Source: Euglena gracilis (Eukaryota > Euglenida > Euglenophyceae > Euglenales). Taken from it: DNA of 64,000 nt. The notes beneath the pieces were generated by a model. It did no database searches and had not been told where the DNA came from. It saw only the letters and a list, made by a program, of their open reading frames with translations. A program made the position numbers and the translations under genes. This document shows positions 1 to 11,530 of the stretch, in pieces. Location of the stretch: positions 55,061,341 through 55,125,340 of the forward strand of contig CP154955.1 in NCBI GenBank assembly GCA_039621445.1, in the 5' to 3' direction. Each line of letters starts with the position of its first letter. Within the stretch, counting starts at the first letter, position 1.

Positions 1-235
1 TCCATCAGGAGCCATTGTTTCGGGCAAACAAAATTTTTTTCGATTTTTCAACTTTTTTTGACCTGTTTTTGACCCAAAGTCCATGGGTTTTGGGCCAGGA
101 ACGGGGCGCTGCGGGGTTGAAAAACGCTCATTTTCAGCTCGAAAAAGGTTTTCCGGGTCTGGGAGGCCAAAAAACATCGTTTCGAATCAAAAAAATTTTC
201 GATTTTTTTCGATTTTTTTTCAAAACGAACCCTTA
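1..235. repeat. A/T-rich dispersed repeat, about 150-bp modules
   Basis: Two partial modules each contain a stretch reading GAAAAACGCTCATTTTC, then a GGTCTGGGAGGC-like core, then AT-rich TTTTCGATTTTT and a TTTTTTTGACC tail. The same modules recur in the same orientation at 18,760-19,210. No coding potential is seen: the overlapping open frames are phenylalanine/lysine-rich translations of the homopolymers. Confidence 0.6.
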
Positions 236-2519
236 AGCAGAAAAAGCCTGGTTTGGGTTGGCGGCTCGTTGGCCCCCTGTGCCTGTTTAAGTCAACGTTC
301 CCCCCCTTCAAGTGCACAGGCCATACAATTTTTTACCCACCCCAGAGTGTCACTGCTCACAGGGGTCACTGCTCTCCCCTCCCTCCCCTCTGCCCGTGTC
401 CAATGAACACTTGCTGTTCAGGTGACAGAAGTTATGGTCTGAACAGCGAACAGAAATGTTCGTTGGATATGGGGCAGCTCAACTTCCGTCACCCAAATAC
501 CAAAGTGTTTGTTGGACAGGGGGGGGGGGTTGGGCAGGTTGGGCAGTTTAGGGGTTGGGGTTGGCCAGGGGGAGCGCACTGGTGTAAGGGGTCCCTGGCC
601 ACTCACCACACAAACTGGGCCAGAAGCGCCGGCCATAAACAGACAAGAAGCCTTGGTGTAACTAAGGGCAGCTATTTGCCTGTACTACACAATCGCTTCG
701 TCACTGGCTACCCCCCCCCCGGGGGTGACTGACTGGTTTTTCTCAGAGTGAGTAACTGTTTTTTTGGCCCGGACCCGTTCATTGCATGGGGCGGGTGCCA
801 GCCGCCCTTCTAACTACAACAAAAAGAATGGCCACCCAAAAGTGGATGGCTCCCAACACACCCCATTCTGGGCGTCTTTAGGACACTTTTTCTGTTGTTT
901 TTGGGCCAAAAAAAGAACCTGTTCTCAAAATGTCGAACATGGCTTGGATGGGGAGGCAGTGGCTGCACAAGGGGCTTGTGGGTGGGGAAGGTGGGGAAGG
1001 CCAGGGAAAGATGGGCAGTGAGCTTGGGGGGGGGGGTGGCACAGACGCCTTTGTGTGCGAAAAGAACCCCGGACCAAGTGTAGAGAGACATGGTTCCAGA
1101 TCCATTTCTTTGCATTCCAAATGAATTTGATACCGATGCTCAGAGAGTCCAGAATGGAAGTCAGTTTCTGTCCAAATGAAATGCCCGAGACCTCCCAAAT
1201 GCACAACCCTCTCCACGTGGACCGGAGTGAACCGCCACCACTTAGACATTGGAAGTGCGCTGCAAAGGAAACTTCCCTGACTCCCACCTCATACAGCCAA
1301 TGCTGTGTAAGACGCTGCCGACGGTGTCGCAGGCTCCCAGAAGGATGAGTTTTGCCTTGGGGATCCCCAAACAGTGGTCAGACCACACCCCATCCTTCGT
1401 CACACGTCCTGCAGAGGAAAGTGCGACCAAAGGAGGGGGCAGAATTGGCAAAAAAAAGCAAACCCATTAAAAAATATAAATGAACGAGGACAGTAGGAGA
1501 AGTTTAACCTTAGCCCCCCGGTGAAAAATGATATGCTTGCAGTCATCTTTGCATTCTCCTTGTTCCAAGGACACAGAAATAATATCCTTCAAAATGCATT
1601 CAATAAATAAATCATGCATCTCATCTGAACTGCACAGTGAAAAACTAAGAATCAAGAAGAAACTTGCAAAATGAGGGTGGCTTTATCCTGGAGACACAGG
1701 CGACCTCGCATAAAACAAGCACCAACAAAGCCCAAACCGTGCTGCACCACAGCAATGAGATGAAAATGAAAACTGTTAGGCTGCATGAGGGTCACGGACG
1801 CTCTTTCTCTTGTATGCACCAAGAGAAAAACAACGGCTCGCTCACAAATAAGAGCGCAGTCCCTTGGGTTCCCCATTTCCGTGAACCAGGTTTTCATTAG
1901 CGCTGAGCTCTTTGAAGGGGAAAAAAACGCATGAATAAATGCCCCTGGGTCCCCATCCCTGGCCCGCCCACCCGCCCCCCCCCCCCCGGGCTTGCCCTCT
2001 CCCCCCTCCCCCCTCCGCCCAGCCTCCTGACCCTCCGGCTCTCGCCCCACGGCCCGTCCCACCTCCTACACCTCCTTGGGTGGCACCTGTGCATATATTG
2101 GGGGGGGGGCTACGACATGGTAATTCCAGCACAGCATGTGGAATATCACCCACATTTACAACAATACGCACACCCAGCATGTATGCCGCAGCCAGGAGCA
2201 ACCCATACACCACCACGTACACAAGAGCCATTAGATTGGCCACAAAATAGGCAAATGGCTTCATCCAAGCAGGGCCTGCCTGGGTAACTGTGTAAAAAAA
2301 TTTTGCATTTTGTTTTGTCCTTCCTAATATCTTGAGCTTCTACATTTGGAGATGGGCAATAGAACCAATCCCAGATAAATGACTCACTTAAAATCCAATC
2401 CAGGTGGGTCAACATGAATCAGGAAGTTTTGGCCCTCCAACCAGGGCGTTTGTTGTTGACCCCCTGGGCTGGCTCTTAGGCGGCCTAACTCGCACTTAGC
2501 TTTGAAAGTGACTGTAAGT
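236..2519. other. Gene-free stretch with homopolymer G/C tracts
   Basis: No convincing exon is seen. Runs of G or C of 8-13 bases lie near 520, 710, 1025, 1975 and 2100. At about 710-765 there is a fragment of the GTGACTGACTGG foldback family found complete at 11.2, 13.1 and 52-58 kb. Short open frames on both strands are proline/glycine-rich and follow the C/G tracts. Confidence 0.5.
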
Positions 2520-3772
2520 TTGCGCCAACGCGCAAATCTAAAAAATTTCTGTTTTCGAACACCGAGGCCTGAGACTCAGGCCTGTCTGAAAATAGTGTCT
2601 CCCTGCACCCCAGGGCCTGGGGACGAAAGCAACGACTTGGTCCACAGTCTACGGGCACAGCGCTCCCAGGTCCCAGTGTGCATGAACACAAAGCGGCGGG
2701 TGATGAAACGAGGGGACTCCATTGCGCATTTGCACATTGGCGCAAACATTTTTTTCATTGCAAAAAAGCAAACGTTTTGCGCTTTGGCGCAAATTTTTTA
2801 CTTTTTGTAATTCAACATGTGGGTGACCATTGCCGCACTTGCACAATGATAACAACATATGTGTCAACATGTGTTTCCATTGCGCCAAAGCGCAACGGGC
2901 AGGCTTATGAAGAATGGAAATTTTAGAGTTATATTGCGCCAAAGCGTAATACAAATACAGTTTTTATAACTTTATATTGGTGTGGGTGTTGCGCCAAAGC
3001 GCAATATAACTGCTTGAAACATATCTCACAATGGAGGAAGAGAACGGCCTTGGTAGAGTATGAACACCAGAGGGGATAGAGCACAAAAATGTAGGACAGG
3101 GGACGGAAACCTACTCTCGGTCACGTTGCGTCAGAATTGGTCAACATTGCGCGTTGGCGCAACACCCACGTTTTAAAAATTGAAATTGAAATTTCTAATT
3201 TGAAATCTAAATTTTTACATTTAATCTATTGCGCTTTGGTAACTCTTAAATTTCATTTTGCATAAGCCTGCCCATTGCGCTTTGGCGCAATGGGCACCAA
3301 TTTATAATTTCTTATTTTCATCATTGTGGGTGGAGAGAGCAGTCCTGGAAGCATCTCATTACCAGAGCGAACAGAGCTAAGGTGGAGGGAAACCTTGCCT
3401 GGGACAGGAAGCCAACCCCATGGTGTGTGAAAGCAACCGCCAACTTCTTCACATCCAGACGTCTCTTGTCCTAGGCGTTGTGAGCCCAACTGCCAGTGCC
3501 GGAGGTTCCTCCCACTTGCTTCGTAGTTAAGCATGCCTGAGGGGCCCTTCTTTTTGGCCGACATTTGAAAGTCGGAAAATTTCTGTTTGGACAGGTACCA
3601 GCCAGGCATCGAAAGGGTGCTTTAAAGAAGCTCGTCACCCCCCTTTTCTCGCCCAGGATTTGAATTATTTTCAGCTGGGGGGTCAGACAGTAGCCTTTTC
3701 CAGCCACTAAGGTGGCCAAACTCGACTTAAGGTTTTGATTTTTTAGCTTGCGCTTTGGCGCAAATTTCCAAA
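2520..3772. repeat. Cluster of TTGCGC...GCGCAA palindromes, TTTG/CAAA-centre type
   Basis: At least nine short palindromic sites have the form TTGCGC-NNNN-GCGCAA, near 2521, 2728, 2777, 2880, 2934, 2990, 3149, 3275 and 3750. Most have the centre TTTG or CAAA, which makes a 16-mer such as TTGCGCTTTGGCGCAA. A half-site lies at 3230. The DNA between them is AT-rich and not repeated in an obvious way. A second cluster with TTAA centres lies at 4.68-5.08 kb. The sites could be protein-binding sites, recombination targets or ends of decayed foldback elements; nothing in the sequence decides this. Confidence 0.7.
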
Positions 3773-4311
3773 CTTTTTGAGACCCAGTGGTGAAACCCAC
3801 CCTTTTGACCCTCTGGTTCCGCGGAGACCGTCCACGGTGGCGTGTATCATTTGGCAATGTTGGGACCCAGGGAACAGGCCCAATTTTGGTGTTTTTCAGC
3901 CTGTGCACCATTTTAAAAAGAGGGTCAAAACCCTGGGTTTGAACACCAGGACACGTGATTTTTACCAAAAAGGGCCAACCCCGTGTTGCGAGTCCCTCGT
4001 TTTTGAAGCCTTGACTGTGTTCCCGGATGGTGCTACACAGGATGGGTGTAATTTGGCCCTTTTTTGTTGCTTTTTTTGGGCTCTGCGATGTGTCCGTTAA
4101 GGGTTGCCTGCTGAGGCATTCAGAGGGTGGACTCTACATACACGTTGTGAAAAGTTGGAAAAAAATGGCATGTCACAGAGTTGTGATCCTTGGGTGCTTG
4201 AAGTGCGAGGAGCGGTACAGCGGGAAACACCCAGGTGGTGGGGGGGTTGGGGGGATTGAGGAGATTGAGGGCAAGCCCAGGGACCTGTCCCAACGTCTGG
4301 TGAGCTACGCC

Positions 4312-4643
4312 AGGCCCCACCAGGGCGGTCCTTAAGCAAAAAAAAAAAAAAAAAAAATCCCGTCCCGGACAAAGCCGAGAATTTTGAAACCAAGGACCGA
4401 AAAGTGACCGTTATTGTGCCCGAAACGAGGTCGGACTTCGGAAAAAAAGTGATTCCATGGCACCCCCCACTTTGGGGAACATTCGCATCGCCCCATAGCG
4501 TAAAAAAATGCGTTTTTCGACTTTTTGGTTTTCGACCCCCGTTAAAGTCCCGGTCGATCCTTGGTCGGGGGGGCGGTCCTTAAGGGGCGGTCCTTAACGA
4601 AAAAAAAAAAAAAACTTCCCGTCCCTTATGGACCGCCCTGGGC
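4312..4643. mobile_element. Foldback element with CCAGGGCGGTCC ends
   Basis: The left end CCAGGGCGGTCCTTAAG is matched by the inverted right end CTTATGGACCGCCCTGG, about 330 bp apart. Next to the left end and again near the right end is GGCGGTCCTTAA followed by a 14-19 base A-run and a CCCGTCC motif. There is no ORF. It is a short non-autonomous element; no target duplication is clear. Confidence 0.6.
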
Positions 4644-4676
4644 CCCACACTTCCGGGCACAGAATAGAATGTTTAT

Positions 4677-5083
4677 GGACATTGCGCTTAAGCGCAATAG
4701 TTTTACCTTGCGCTTAAGCGCAATGTATTTACATTGCGCTAAGTGCCCCCTGAGCTCATGGGAGTCCCTCTGTCGGGGGCCCCTCAGCACAATGGACATG
4801 CCTACATAATGCACTGCTTGTTCATTCAGATTACATGTCAGCCGCCTGTTTTACATGTCAGCCACTTCGCATCTTATGTATGATGTTTTGCGCTGCAGCG
4901 CAATGTATTCACCTCACCAGGCCCGCACACTGGCCGTTCAGAGAGGGGCCCCCAACACACCGTAACACATCAGAGGGACTCCCATAAGCTCAGGGGGCTT
5001 CTGTTATGCATTGTGCTTAAGCGCAATGTAAATACATTGCGCTTAAGCACAAGATAAAACTATTGCATTTAAGCGCAATGTCC
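4677..5083. mobile_element. Foldback element with about 100-bp arms built of GCGCTTAAGCGC palindromes
   Basis: The two ends (4677-4780 and about 4968-5083) are inverted copies. Each has three TTGCGCTTAAGCGCAA-type palindromes, then a segment with GAGCTCATGGGAGTC on the left and GACTCCCATAAGCTC on the right. Mismatches are few. The middle (about 4785-4965) contains another variant, TTGCGCTGCAGCGCAA. The arms would form a long hairpin whose arms themselves contain small hairpins. No coding frame and no obvious target duplication. Confidence 0.75.
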
Positions 5084-6639
5084 TTTCAAATGGCAGATGT
5101 ATTTTGAATGCATTTGTGCTGTGTGAGAAGGTGGGCGATAGAGGAGAATGATGAAGGGGGTTGAGCGCTGCTCGGTTGGTGCTTTTGAACGATTCAGTTG
5201 CTGGGGAGGAAGTGGCTGTTACAATAAGACGCATCGTGGGCGGTAGGCTGTGGAGCCTCAATGACCTTGCACTCAGTGCACAAAGTGGGGTTTTTTGGGA
5301 TGTTTTTTGGGACAGAAAGACCTTTTGACAATGCCCTCCATCTGCCCGATGGTATGTGGCTGTCTGGTGGGTTGCAAATTACCGAAAAAAGTTATGTCAG
5401 CATGTCTTCCCTTCTCCGCCGTTGTTGTCAATTCCATTCGCTCATCCTCAAAGTGTGAAGAATGCAAAGGAGAAGGCTGTCAGGGACAAGGGTCCCAAGT
5501 TTCATGCTCACTGTCCGCGACCTGCTACTTACCACAGCTGATTCATTTGACAGGATGCTGAACCAAGAAACGAAAAATATCTTCAATTTTCACAATGTTC
5601 AACGATGTATTGAAACATAAATATTTTAAATTCTTCCAATGCTTTGAAAGATGCCCAATGCCTCATGCATCCCCCCAGGTGCAAATGGGGGAGTTTGGGC
5701 AACCAACTGTTTCTGTATCACAATACCAAAATGTTTCCACACCCCAAACACCAGCTTTGAGCTTGTTGGTTGGAAAATTTTGCTTGGCAGGACCCCTGGG
5801 GTCCCCCACCATTACAGGAAATGACCCACTGAATTGATAGCCATGTTCCCGGTCATCAGGTCAGCTTTACATATTTTGTCTTTGTGCTTCTGCAACTCCA
5901 AACTTAGTCGGACTGCAGCCTCCTGGCGGGGGGGGGCACCCCGCACCTCCCCCCGCCAAAAATAGCAAAATCAATTTGTGTGTGCAAGACAAGGATGGCT
6001 GCTGATGAATTTCGGTAATGGTTTTTTGGCTATGGCTTCACAGAACAACAGCAAAAAGAAGTTATTACCCAAAATACTTTGCAAATTGACCCCTGAATGG
6101 AGGTTTTTGAAAGCATTTGGGTAGGTTTCAAGTCATTTTCCTTAAAAACTTAAGCGGGCTTTTTAAGCGGGCTTAAAAACAAGTTTGTAAGGGGGGGGGT
6201 GGTCTTATTGTTGGTGGTCAGGCCAACTAGTCGGCCCAACCACCAATGGCCGCGAGCGACTAAAATTTTTTTGAGCGACCATGGTCGCTAGCGAGTAGTC
6301 GCTAGCGATCACAAAAAGTCCATCACCAATTTCTCGCACGGGGCCCCGAAAATCAGCAAAAGGCCAGGGCAAATTTAGGTTCAAAAATTTTTTGCACAAT
6401 CGGCAGGTTTTTTTGCCATTTTTGCAGTTTTCAGTTGCAGTTCAGTTCCAGTTTGCAGTTGCACCTGTTTTTTTTTTCTGCACCCGTTTCGACCCCAGGT
6501 CGAGTCCAGTTCCAGCCCGGGACCCTGAGTTCACCAAGGCTGTTTGGTTGCACGTCGACTGACAGTTGGGAGGCAAGGGATACACAGAATCTGCATTGTG
6601 AATGTGTGGTATAACAGGGTTAAGGGAATTCCTTTCAAA
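5084..6639. other. No gene recognised
   Basis: Mixed-composition sequence with short open frames on both strands and no recognisable domain. A small palindromic cluster at about 6240-6315 is rich in CGCTAGCGA and GGTCGC motifs. Confidence 0.4.
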
Positions 6640-7010
6640 AATGGATGAGGACAAGAACCAAAATGCCAAAAAATGCCACATTTTTTGGACAAAAATCGAA
6701 CACTAACCAAAAAATCCACCTAAATTGCCAAGTTCACTGTCCCAAAATGCCAACAAAAACTTTCGTCACCAAAGAGCCCAAAATGCCAAACTTTGTTCAC
6801 CAAAGTTCACCAAATGCCAAATTTATTTCCCCAGGATCTCAAAAATGCCAAATTTTGGTCCAAAAGACTCCAAAGTACCAAAAATGCCACATTTTAGTTT
6901 CCAAAATGCCAAAAATGCCAAATTTTTCTACAAACTGCCAAAAAAAATTGTGTTTCCCAAATTGTGTTTCCCAGAGTTACCAAAGTGCCAAAAAGGCAAA
7001 AGGGCAAAAG
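6640..7010. repeat. Degenerate CCAAAATGCC short-unit repeat
   Basis: The words AAAATGCCAAA and ACCAAA recur every 15-30 bases on the + strand. This produces two long overlapping open frames (144 and 257 codons) rich in Asn, Lys, Cys and Pro. I treat these as repeat artefacts, not genes. Confidence 0.6.
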
Positions 7011-8340
7011 GGCAGCGCACTGGTGCGAACGGTAAATCCCTGGCCGGAGAACATTCAGAAAAGCCATGGAAAAGAATAAGAGAGCCTAGTGGGTCCATAC
7101 AGCCCAGCTTGGGCGTGAGTCCAGGGCCCCTGAGACCCGGTTTCAAAAACTGGGTCCTAAACCCCAGCTGGGGTTTAAGACCCACTTTACGATATAGAGC
7201 CCTTTTCTTGCATTTTCCCACCTTTTTTGGGGGGATTACCCACGTTTTGATGGTCTTGGAGGTGTTGCATAAATTTGGGGTTGCCGAAATTGAACCGGGG
7301 GTGATTCATATGACAGGAGGCGGGTCATTTGATGGTTTCATATTCAAGATCTACAAAGAAAAGTTAACATCCAGGCAAACACTGTGCAGGAACCAACATG
7401 ATTTTCTGCGAAACGCGACTGGCCACCGCTGCCATGACCTTGGCAACGATCAGCAGCAGCACCAACCCGTTGTGGCCAGTCACATGCCGCCGCCATGACG
7501 ACGACGTGACTGGCTTGCTAGCCAGCAAAGGCACTTGGGCATCGCTCCGTATCTCGTCATCAGACACTGGGGACATCTCCAATGGCGATTTGCGCCCCAG
7601 TGGGATGGTGGCTTGCCACCGAAGCTGGACGAGAAAAGAGCGACAACAAGCTTGGTGTGCATCAAAAGATACACATCGATACAAACAATGTCCAATACAA
7701 AAAATGTCCAGCTCAAAAGCTAAAAATTTGGGCTGGATGAAAAAGGTGTGCTACCCCTTCCCTGGCTGCAACTGGACATGACCATGGTCCAAGGGGTACG
7801 AAACTGCAAAAAAAAATATCCAAAAATGGATTTCTTGGACCTCAAAGCAAACATTTTTCAAAGTCATTTTTGCCATTCATTTTTTGCCCCTTTCTTCACG
7901 TCCGAAGGGAAAAAGAACTATCATCGTCCAGCCGAAAAGCAGGACAGTGAAATGTCAATTGCCCTCCTTCAGCAATTCGCAGCCAGGGCCAAAGTGGACA
8001 CAATTTCATATGGCAGTGGTGGCATTAGGGAGTTATTTACGTCAAAGGGGACCCCACCCCATAGGGGCGGGTCATTGTCAAAGCAGTTGTGTGTTGCGTG
8101 CATCAACAAATTGTTGTCTGTGTGTGTTGGGCATTGTGTTGCAAAATCACCTCAAATAAAATGCCACTTTTGGCACAGCCCAGGTGACTTGATTGCTTTT
8201 GGCCATTTTCGGCCACTTTTGTCCAATATTGGCCGTTCTCCACTTCCAGCTGCTTTTTTTTTTGCCATTTTAGGCCGCTTTTGGTGCAGGGTTGAATCTC
8301 AAAACATGAAAAAATGGAGTTAGAATGGACAAAAAAGGAG
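7011..8340. other. No confident gene; possible minus-strand exon near 7380-7600
   Basis: On the minus strand an open frame over about 7684-7364 contains an acidic stretch (SPVSDDEIRSDAQ) followed by a hydrophobic run (LVLLLIVAKVMAAVAS) that could be a membrane segment. No family is recognised, and a + strand frame is open over the same bases. The remainder shows no features. Confidence 0.2.
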
Positions 8341-8450
8341 TTGGGGTTGGGTTAGGATTTAGGCCTAATTTCTAGCCTTTAGTTAGGACCAAAGTCAGGC
8401 CAGAAGTTAGGCCTAATTTTAAGCCTAAATCCTAACCCTAACCCTACTCC
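8341..8450. repeat. Telomere-like foldback
   Basis: GGGTTGGGTTAGGATTTAGG on the left is answered by CCTAAATCCTAACCCTAACC on the right, giving inverted arms around AGGCCTAATT/AAGCCTAA. TTAGGG/CCCTAA units resemble telomere repeats but are only two or three long, and they face inward from both sides. Most likely an internal relic of a telomere-like insertion or a foldback repeat. Confidence 0.55.
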
Positions 8451-8786
8451 TCAATTACCTGAAAACACCTTTCCAAAAAAGTACCACTGTCTTATTGTTG
8501 CTATTGCTATTATCATTATCATCATTGATTTGCCGATAGCCACCACATGGTCCTGCAATGCACACATGGCCACCATGACCAGTCCTTCAGCGAATAGAAA
8601 TAGAACCATGCTGTTCTGTTTTAGCACATTTAACTAAACGTCCACCAGAAGATTGGCCGGAAAATGGCCATATTTTGACAAATTAACATTGGGCAAAAGA
8701 GTAATTTGGCATCCTTGTTACATGATCGCCGTGTTTCCGGGTATTGAAGTTTGTGTCCGTGGCAACAGGCTGCTGGTGGCTGCACA

Positions 8787-9237
8787 CAGGGGGGGGGGGA
8801 ATGCAACTTGGCCCTTCAAATTATGCAAGTCAAAAAAATGCAAAAAAATGCAAAAAAATGCAAAAAAAAGCAAAAAAATGCAACTTGCATGAAAACGTTG
8901 AGAAAAAGCTGGAATATGACAGAGCTTTGCTGCCTAAAATCAAAAAAATTTTCCAGGGCAAAATATTTTATGCAAAAAAAACGCAAAAAAATGCAAAAAA
9001 ATCCAAACATATGCCAACCAACTACAAAATTTTTTTCAAGGGCAAAATATTTTATGTAACAAATGCAAAAAAATGCAAAAAAAATCCAAACATACAGCAA
9101 CCAACTACAAAAAATTTTTCCAGGGCAAAATATTTTATGCAAAAAAAGCAGAAAAATGCAAAAAAATGCAAATTTCAGGAAAACCTGATTATGCAAAAAA
9201 AATGCAAATTATGCAAGTTGCATTTCCCCCCCCCCCT
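8787..9237. mobile_element. Element with GGGGGGAATGCAACTTG inverted ends and internal 83-bp tandem repeats
   Basis: The left end is a G-run plus AATGCAACTTG and the right end is CAAGTTGCATTTCCCCCC, an inverted match of about 20 bases including the homopolymers. Inside are three head-to-tail copies of an 82-84 bp unit marked by AGGGCAAAATATTTTATG (near 8955, 9039 and 9121), plus many ATGCAAAAAA words. Long Lys/Asn-rich frames here are artefacts. Confidence 0.7.
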
Positions 9238-11160
9238 GCTGCACAACACGTCCAAGCGATGAGCAACCCCAGAACTGAAGGAAGTCCGACCACATAAAAA
9301 TCCAAAATTGAGAATGATTGGCAGTTGAGAAACCTTTGTGCCAAACCCCCCACAAAACACAAAGCCACAAGCCACAATCTCAACAAATTCCTTGCCAAGT
9401 TTTTGGCGCCGCTTGGAGCGGGGCGTGCCTCTTGATAGAAAGAACAAAAATAGGAGGAAAAAACAAACCTGGAAACAAAGAAACAAGGCTGCTGGTTGGA
9501 TAAACAGTTGCTAAGCCAAGATGAACTTTCTGATGTGAGAAAACCACCTTCTCTGAAAACTGGTAACTCCTCCAAACAAACTGAGCCAACGGCCGACACC
9601 TGCACCCAAAATTATTGCTCATTCCTGGCAAAAATATTTGGCTCGGCGTGTCAGAATTTGCCCACGGCCTTCAAATGCATTTGCCCACAAGTTTGTGTCA
9701 AGAGCAAAACAAAATTGTGATAAAGTGCAAACAAATCAATGGAAAGTGAAAATACATCTGATGTGAAATGCAAAGAATTTGGTCGTCAGGTGTGAAACAT
9801 TGGGGACCAGGGTGAGTTTGGCTCAAACCAGCAAAATCGAAAATCAACAATCTGCTGTCCTAGCGATTCAACTAGTTCCTGGGGGAACGAACTTTTTCAG
9901 GGGGTGGAAACGCTTTGTCCCCAACGTGCTCTATCAGGAAAGCCCCCCCCCCTCCTTCACCAGACTCAAGACACAGCCAGTGACCCCCTAGTGAGGAAAG
10001 TTGTGCTTTTGTTGCAACTTACTTGTTTCCCACAGCCAAAATGATGCTGGCACAGGCCATTGTGGAAGCCTAGGCTGGCTTGGGACTCATGCCAGCCCCC
10101 AGGGCCTTTTTTTGGCAAGGTCGAAAGACCTTGCAGAATCCCCATGAACGAATCTGCGGATATAGTGCTTTGGGGACAGTTTTATGGAATTTGTACGTCA
10201 GTCTGATGGTAGCGGCAAAAATCAGAAAGGGGGTCTCGCTAATTTCCAGAAAGCTTGTGATGCGAGGATGCCTTGGACGAGCACGTGTGCGCTTGCAAAG
10301 CATGTTCTCACGGTGCACCCAATCTTTGACACAGAAGCAGAAAAGATTGCCCACAAGGGAAAGCTGATTCGATTAATCGTTGATTTGATTAATCGCTCGC
10401 CACCCTTGATAAACTGTTCAATCTGCCATCGTCGAGTGGTGGTTTCCCTTTAGAAAACATGGAAACATTGCAAGGAGACGTGTTTCAACTGTAATTTTGA
10501 AACTTCAGTCAAGTGAAAATGTCAGTCACTAATTTCCCATTACCTGACCTGCGAGGAATCTGAACGTCACCAGCGTGGTAAGAACCACGAATTCACGAAA
10601 CTCTGTGTCAAAATCCCAAAAATGGTAATTTTAGCGTTTACAGGCTCAAGAATGAAGGCGTCATAAATTGTTTGAAATGGTTCACCACCATCCGATTACC
10701 ATCCCGATCTTGTCCCATACAGGGGTTTTCTTAAGGACCCCCCCAGGGGGGGTCCAGCCTCCAGCTGGCAAAAAGGCTGCTGGCTGGAAATGAGCTGCTG
10801 GCTGGCCCCCCCCCCAGGGGAGTAGGGGGGGGGAGGGGGGTCCGGGGCTGGAGGGGGCTGGGCTGGGCTGGGTCGATGAAAAACAAATTTTTCTAAAACA
10901 TTTTGGCCATTTTCGACATTTTGATGGATGGAGCTTGGCCAAGGCTGGGGGGCTGTGATTGGGAAGCTGTGGTGAGGGGAAAAAATGCAGGCATAAGTGA
11001 GCTGGGCAGCCCAGTTGACTGGCCAGCCTGCGGCCGGCTGGCCCGGCCTCCGGTCGGGCTGGACCCGACTTTATTTCACTCGACCCTCGGGGGGGGGGGG
11101 CTCCCAGCCCGAATTTGGGCTGCTGGCTGGATTTGAGCTGCTGGCTGGCTGGACCCCGCC
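9238..11160. other. No confident gene; weak BED-finger-like remnant at 10184-10453
   Basis: The only suggestive stretch is a + frame at 10184-10453 with ACDARMPWTSTCALAKHVL followed by TVHP. The spacing recalls the second half of a BED zinc finger (S/T-x-L-x-K-H-x4-H-P), as seen in hAT transposases. The first cysteine pair is not evident and no DDE core follows. The rest (short frames, C-runs near 9945 and 10810) shows nothing. Confidence 0.2.
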
Positions 11161-11164
11161 CCCC

Positions 11165-11530
11165 GGGGGTAGGGTACATACAATTTTTACCGACCCCCGG
11201 GGGGAGGGGGAGGGGGGTCACTCCACTTTTTTAAAAAACCAGTCAGTCACTCATTTTCAAAAAAAACCAGCCAGTCACTACCCCCCCCGGGGGGGGGGGG
11301 TCGGCCACTCAGAAAAACGGCCACTTTCCAGTCACTTTAGGCCATTTTAGGCCCAAAAAAATTTTCCGGCACCTTCGGCGCCGGGGTCACTGAAGCCACT
11401 TTTGCCCACTCCTGGCCGATCCCCCCCAGGGGGGGGAGGGGGTCCAGGCCAAAAACCAGTCAGTCACTCTGAAAAACCAGTCACCCACCCCCCGGGGGGG
11501 GGGGGGTCGGTCAGTGCTTAAGCAATTGCC
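11165..11530. mobile_element. GTGACTGACTGG foldback element, copy 1
   Basis: Ordered blocks are: ACAATTTTTACCGACCCCC; several AACCAGTCAGTCAC and AACCAGCCAGTCAC words; C-run/G-run palindromes; GTCGGCCACTCAGAAAAACG; CACTTTAGGCCATTTTAGGC; a CGGCACCTTCGGCGCCGG hairpin; and the end TGCTTAAGCAATTGCC. The same order occurs at 13.13, 51.99, 54.18, 55.43, 56.60 and 57.80 kb. No protein is encoded. Confidence 0.75.

Noticed and set aside
6645-7498. Two long Asn/Lys/Cys-rich ORFs
   Set aside because: Made by the CCAAAATGCC short repeat. No domain, and the composition follows the repeat.
10184-10453. A hAT transposase BED domain
   Set aside because: Only half of the finger spacing is present and no catalytic core follows, so it is kept as a weak remnant.
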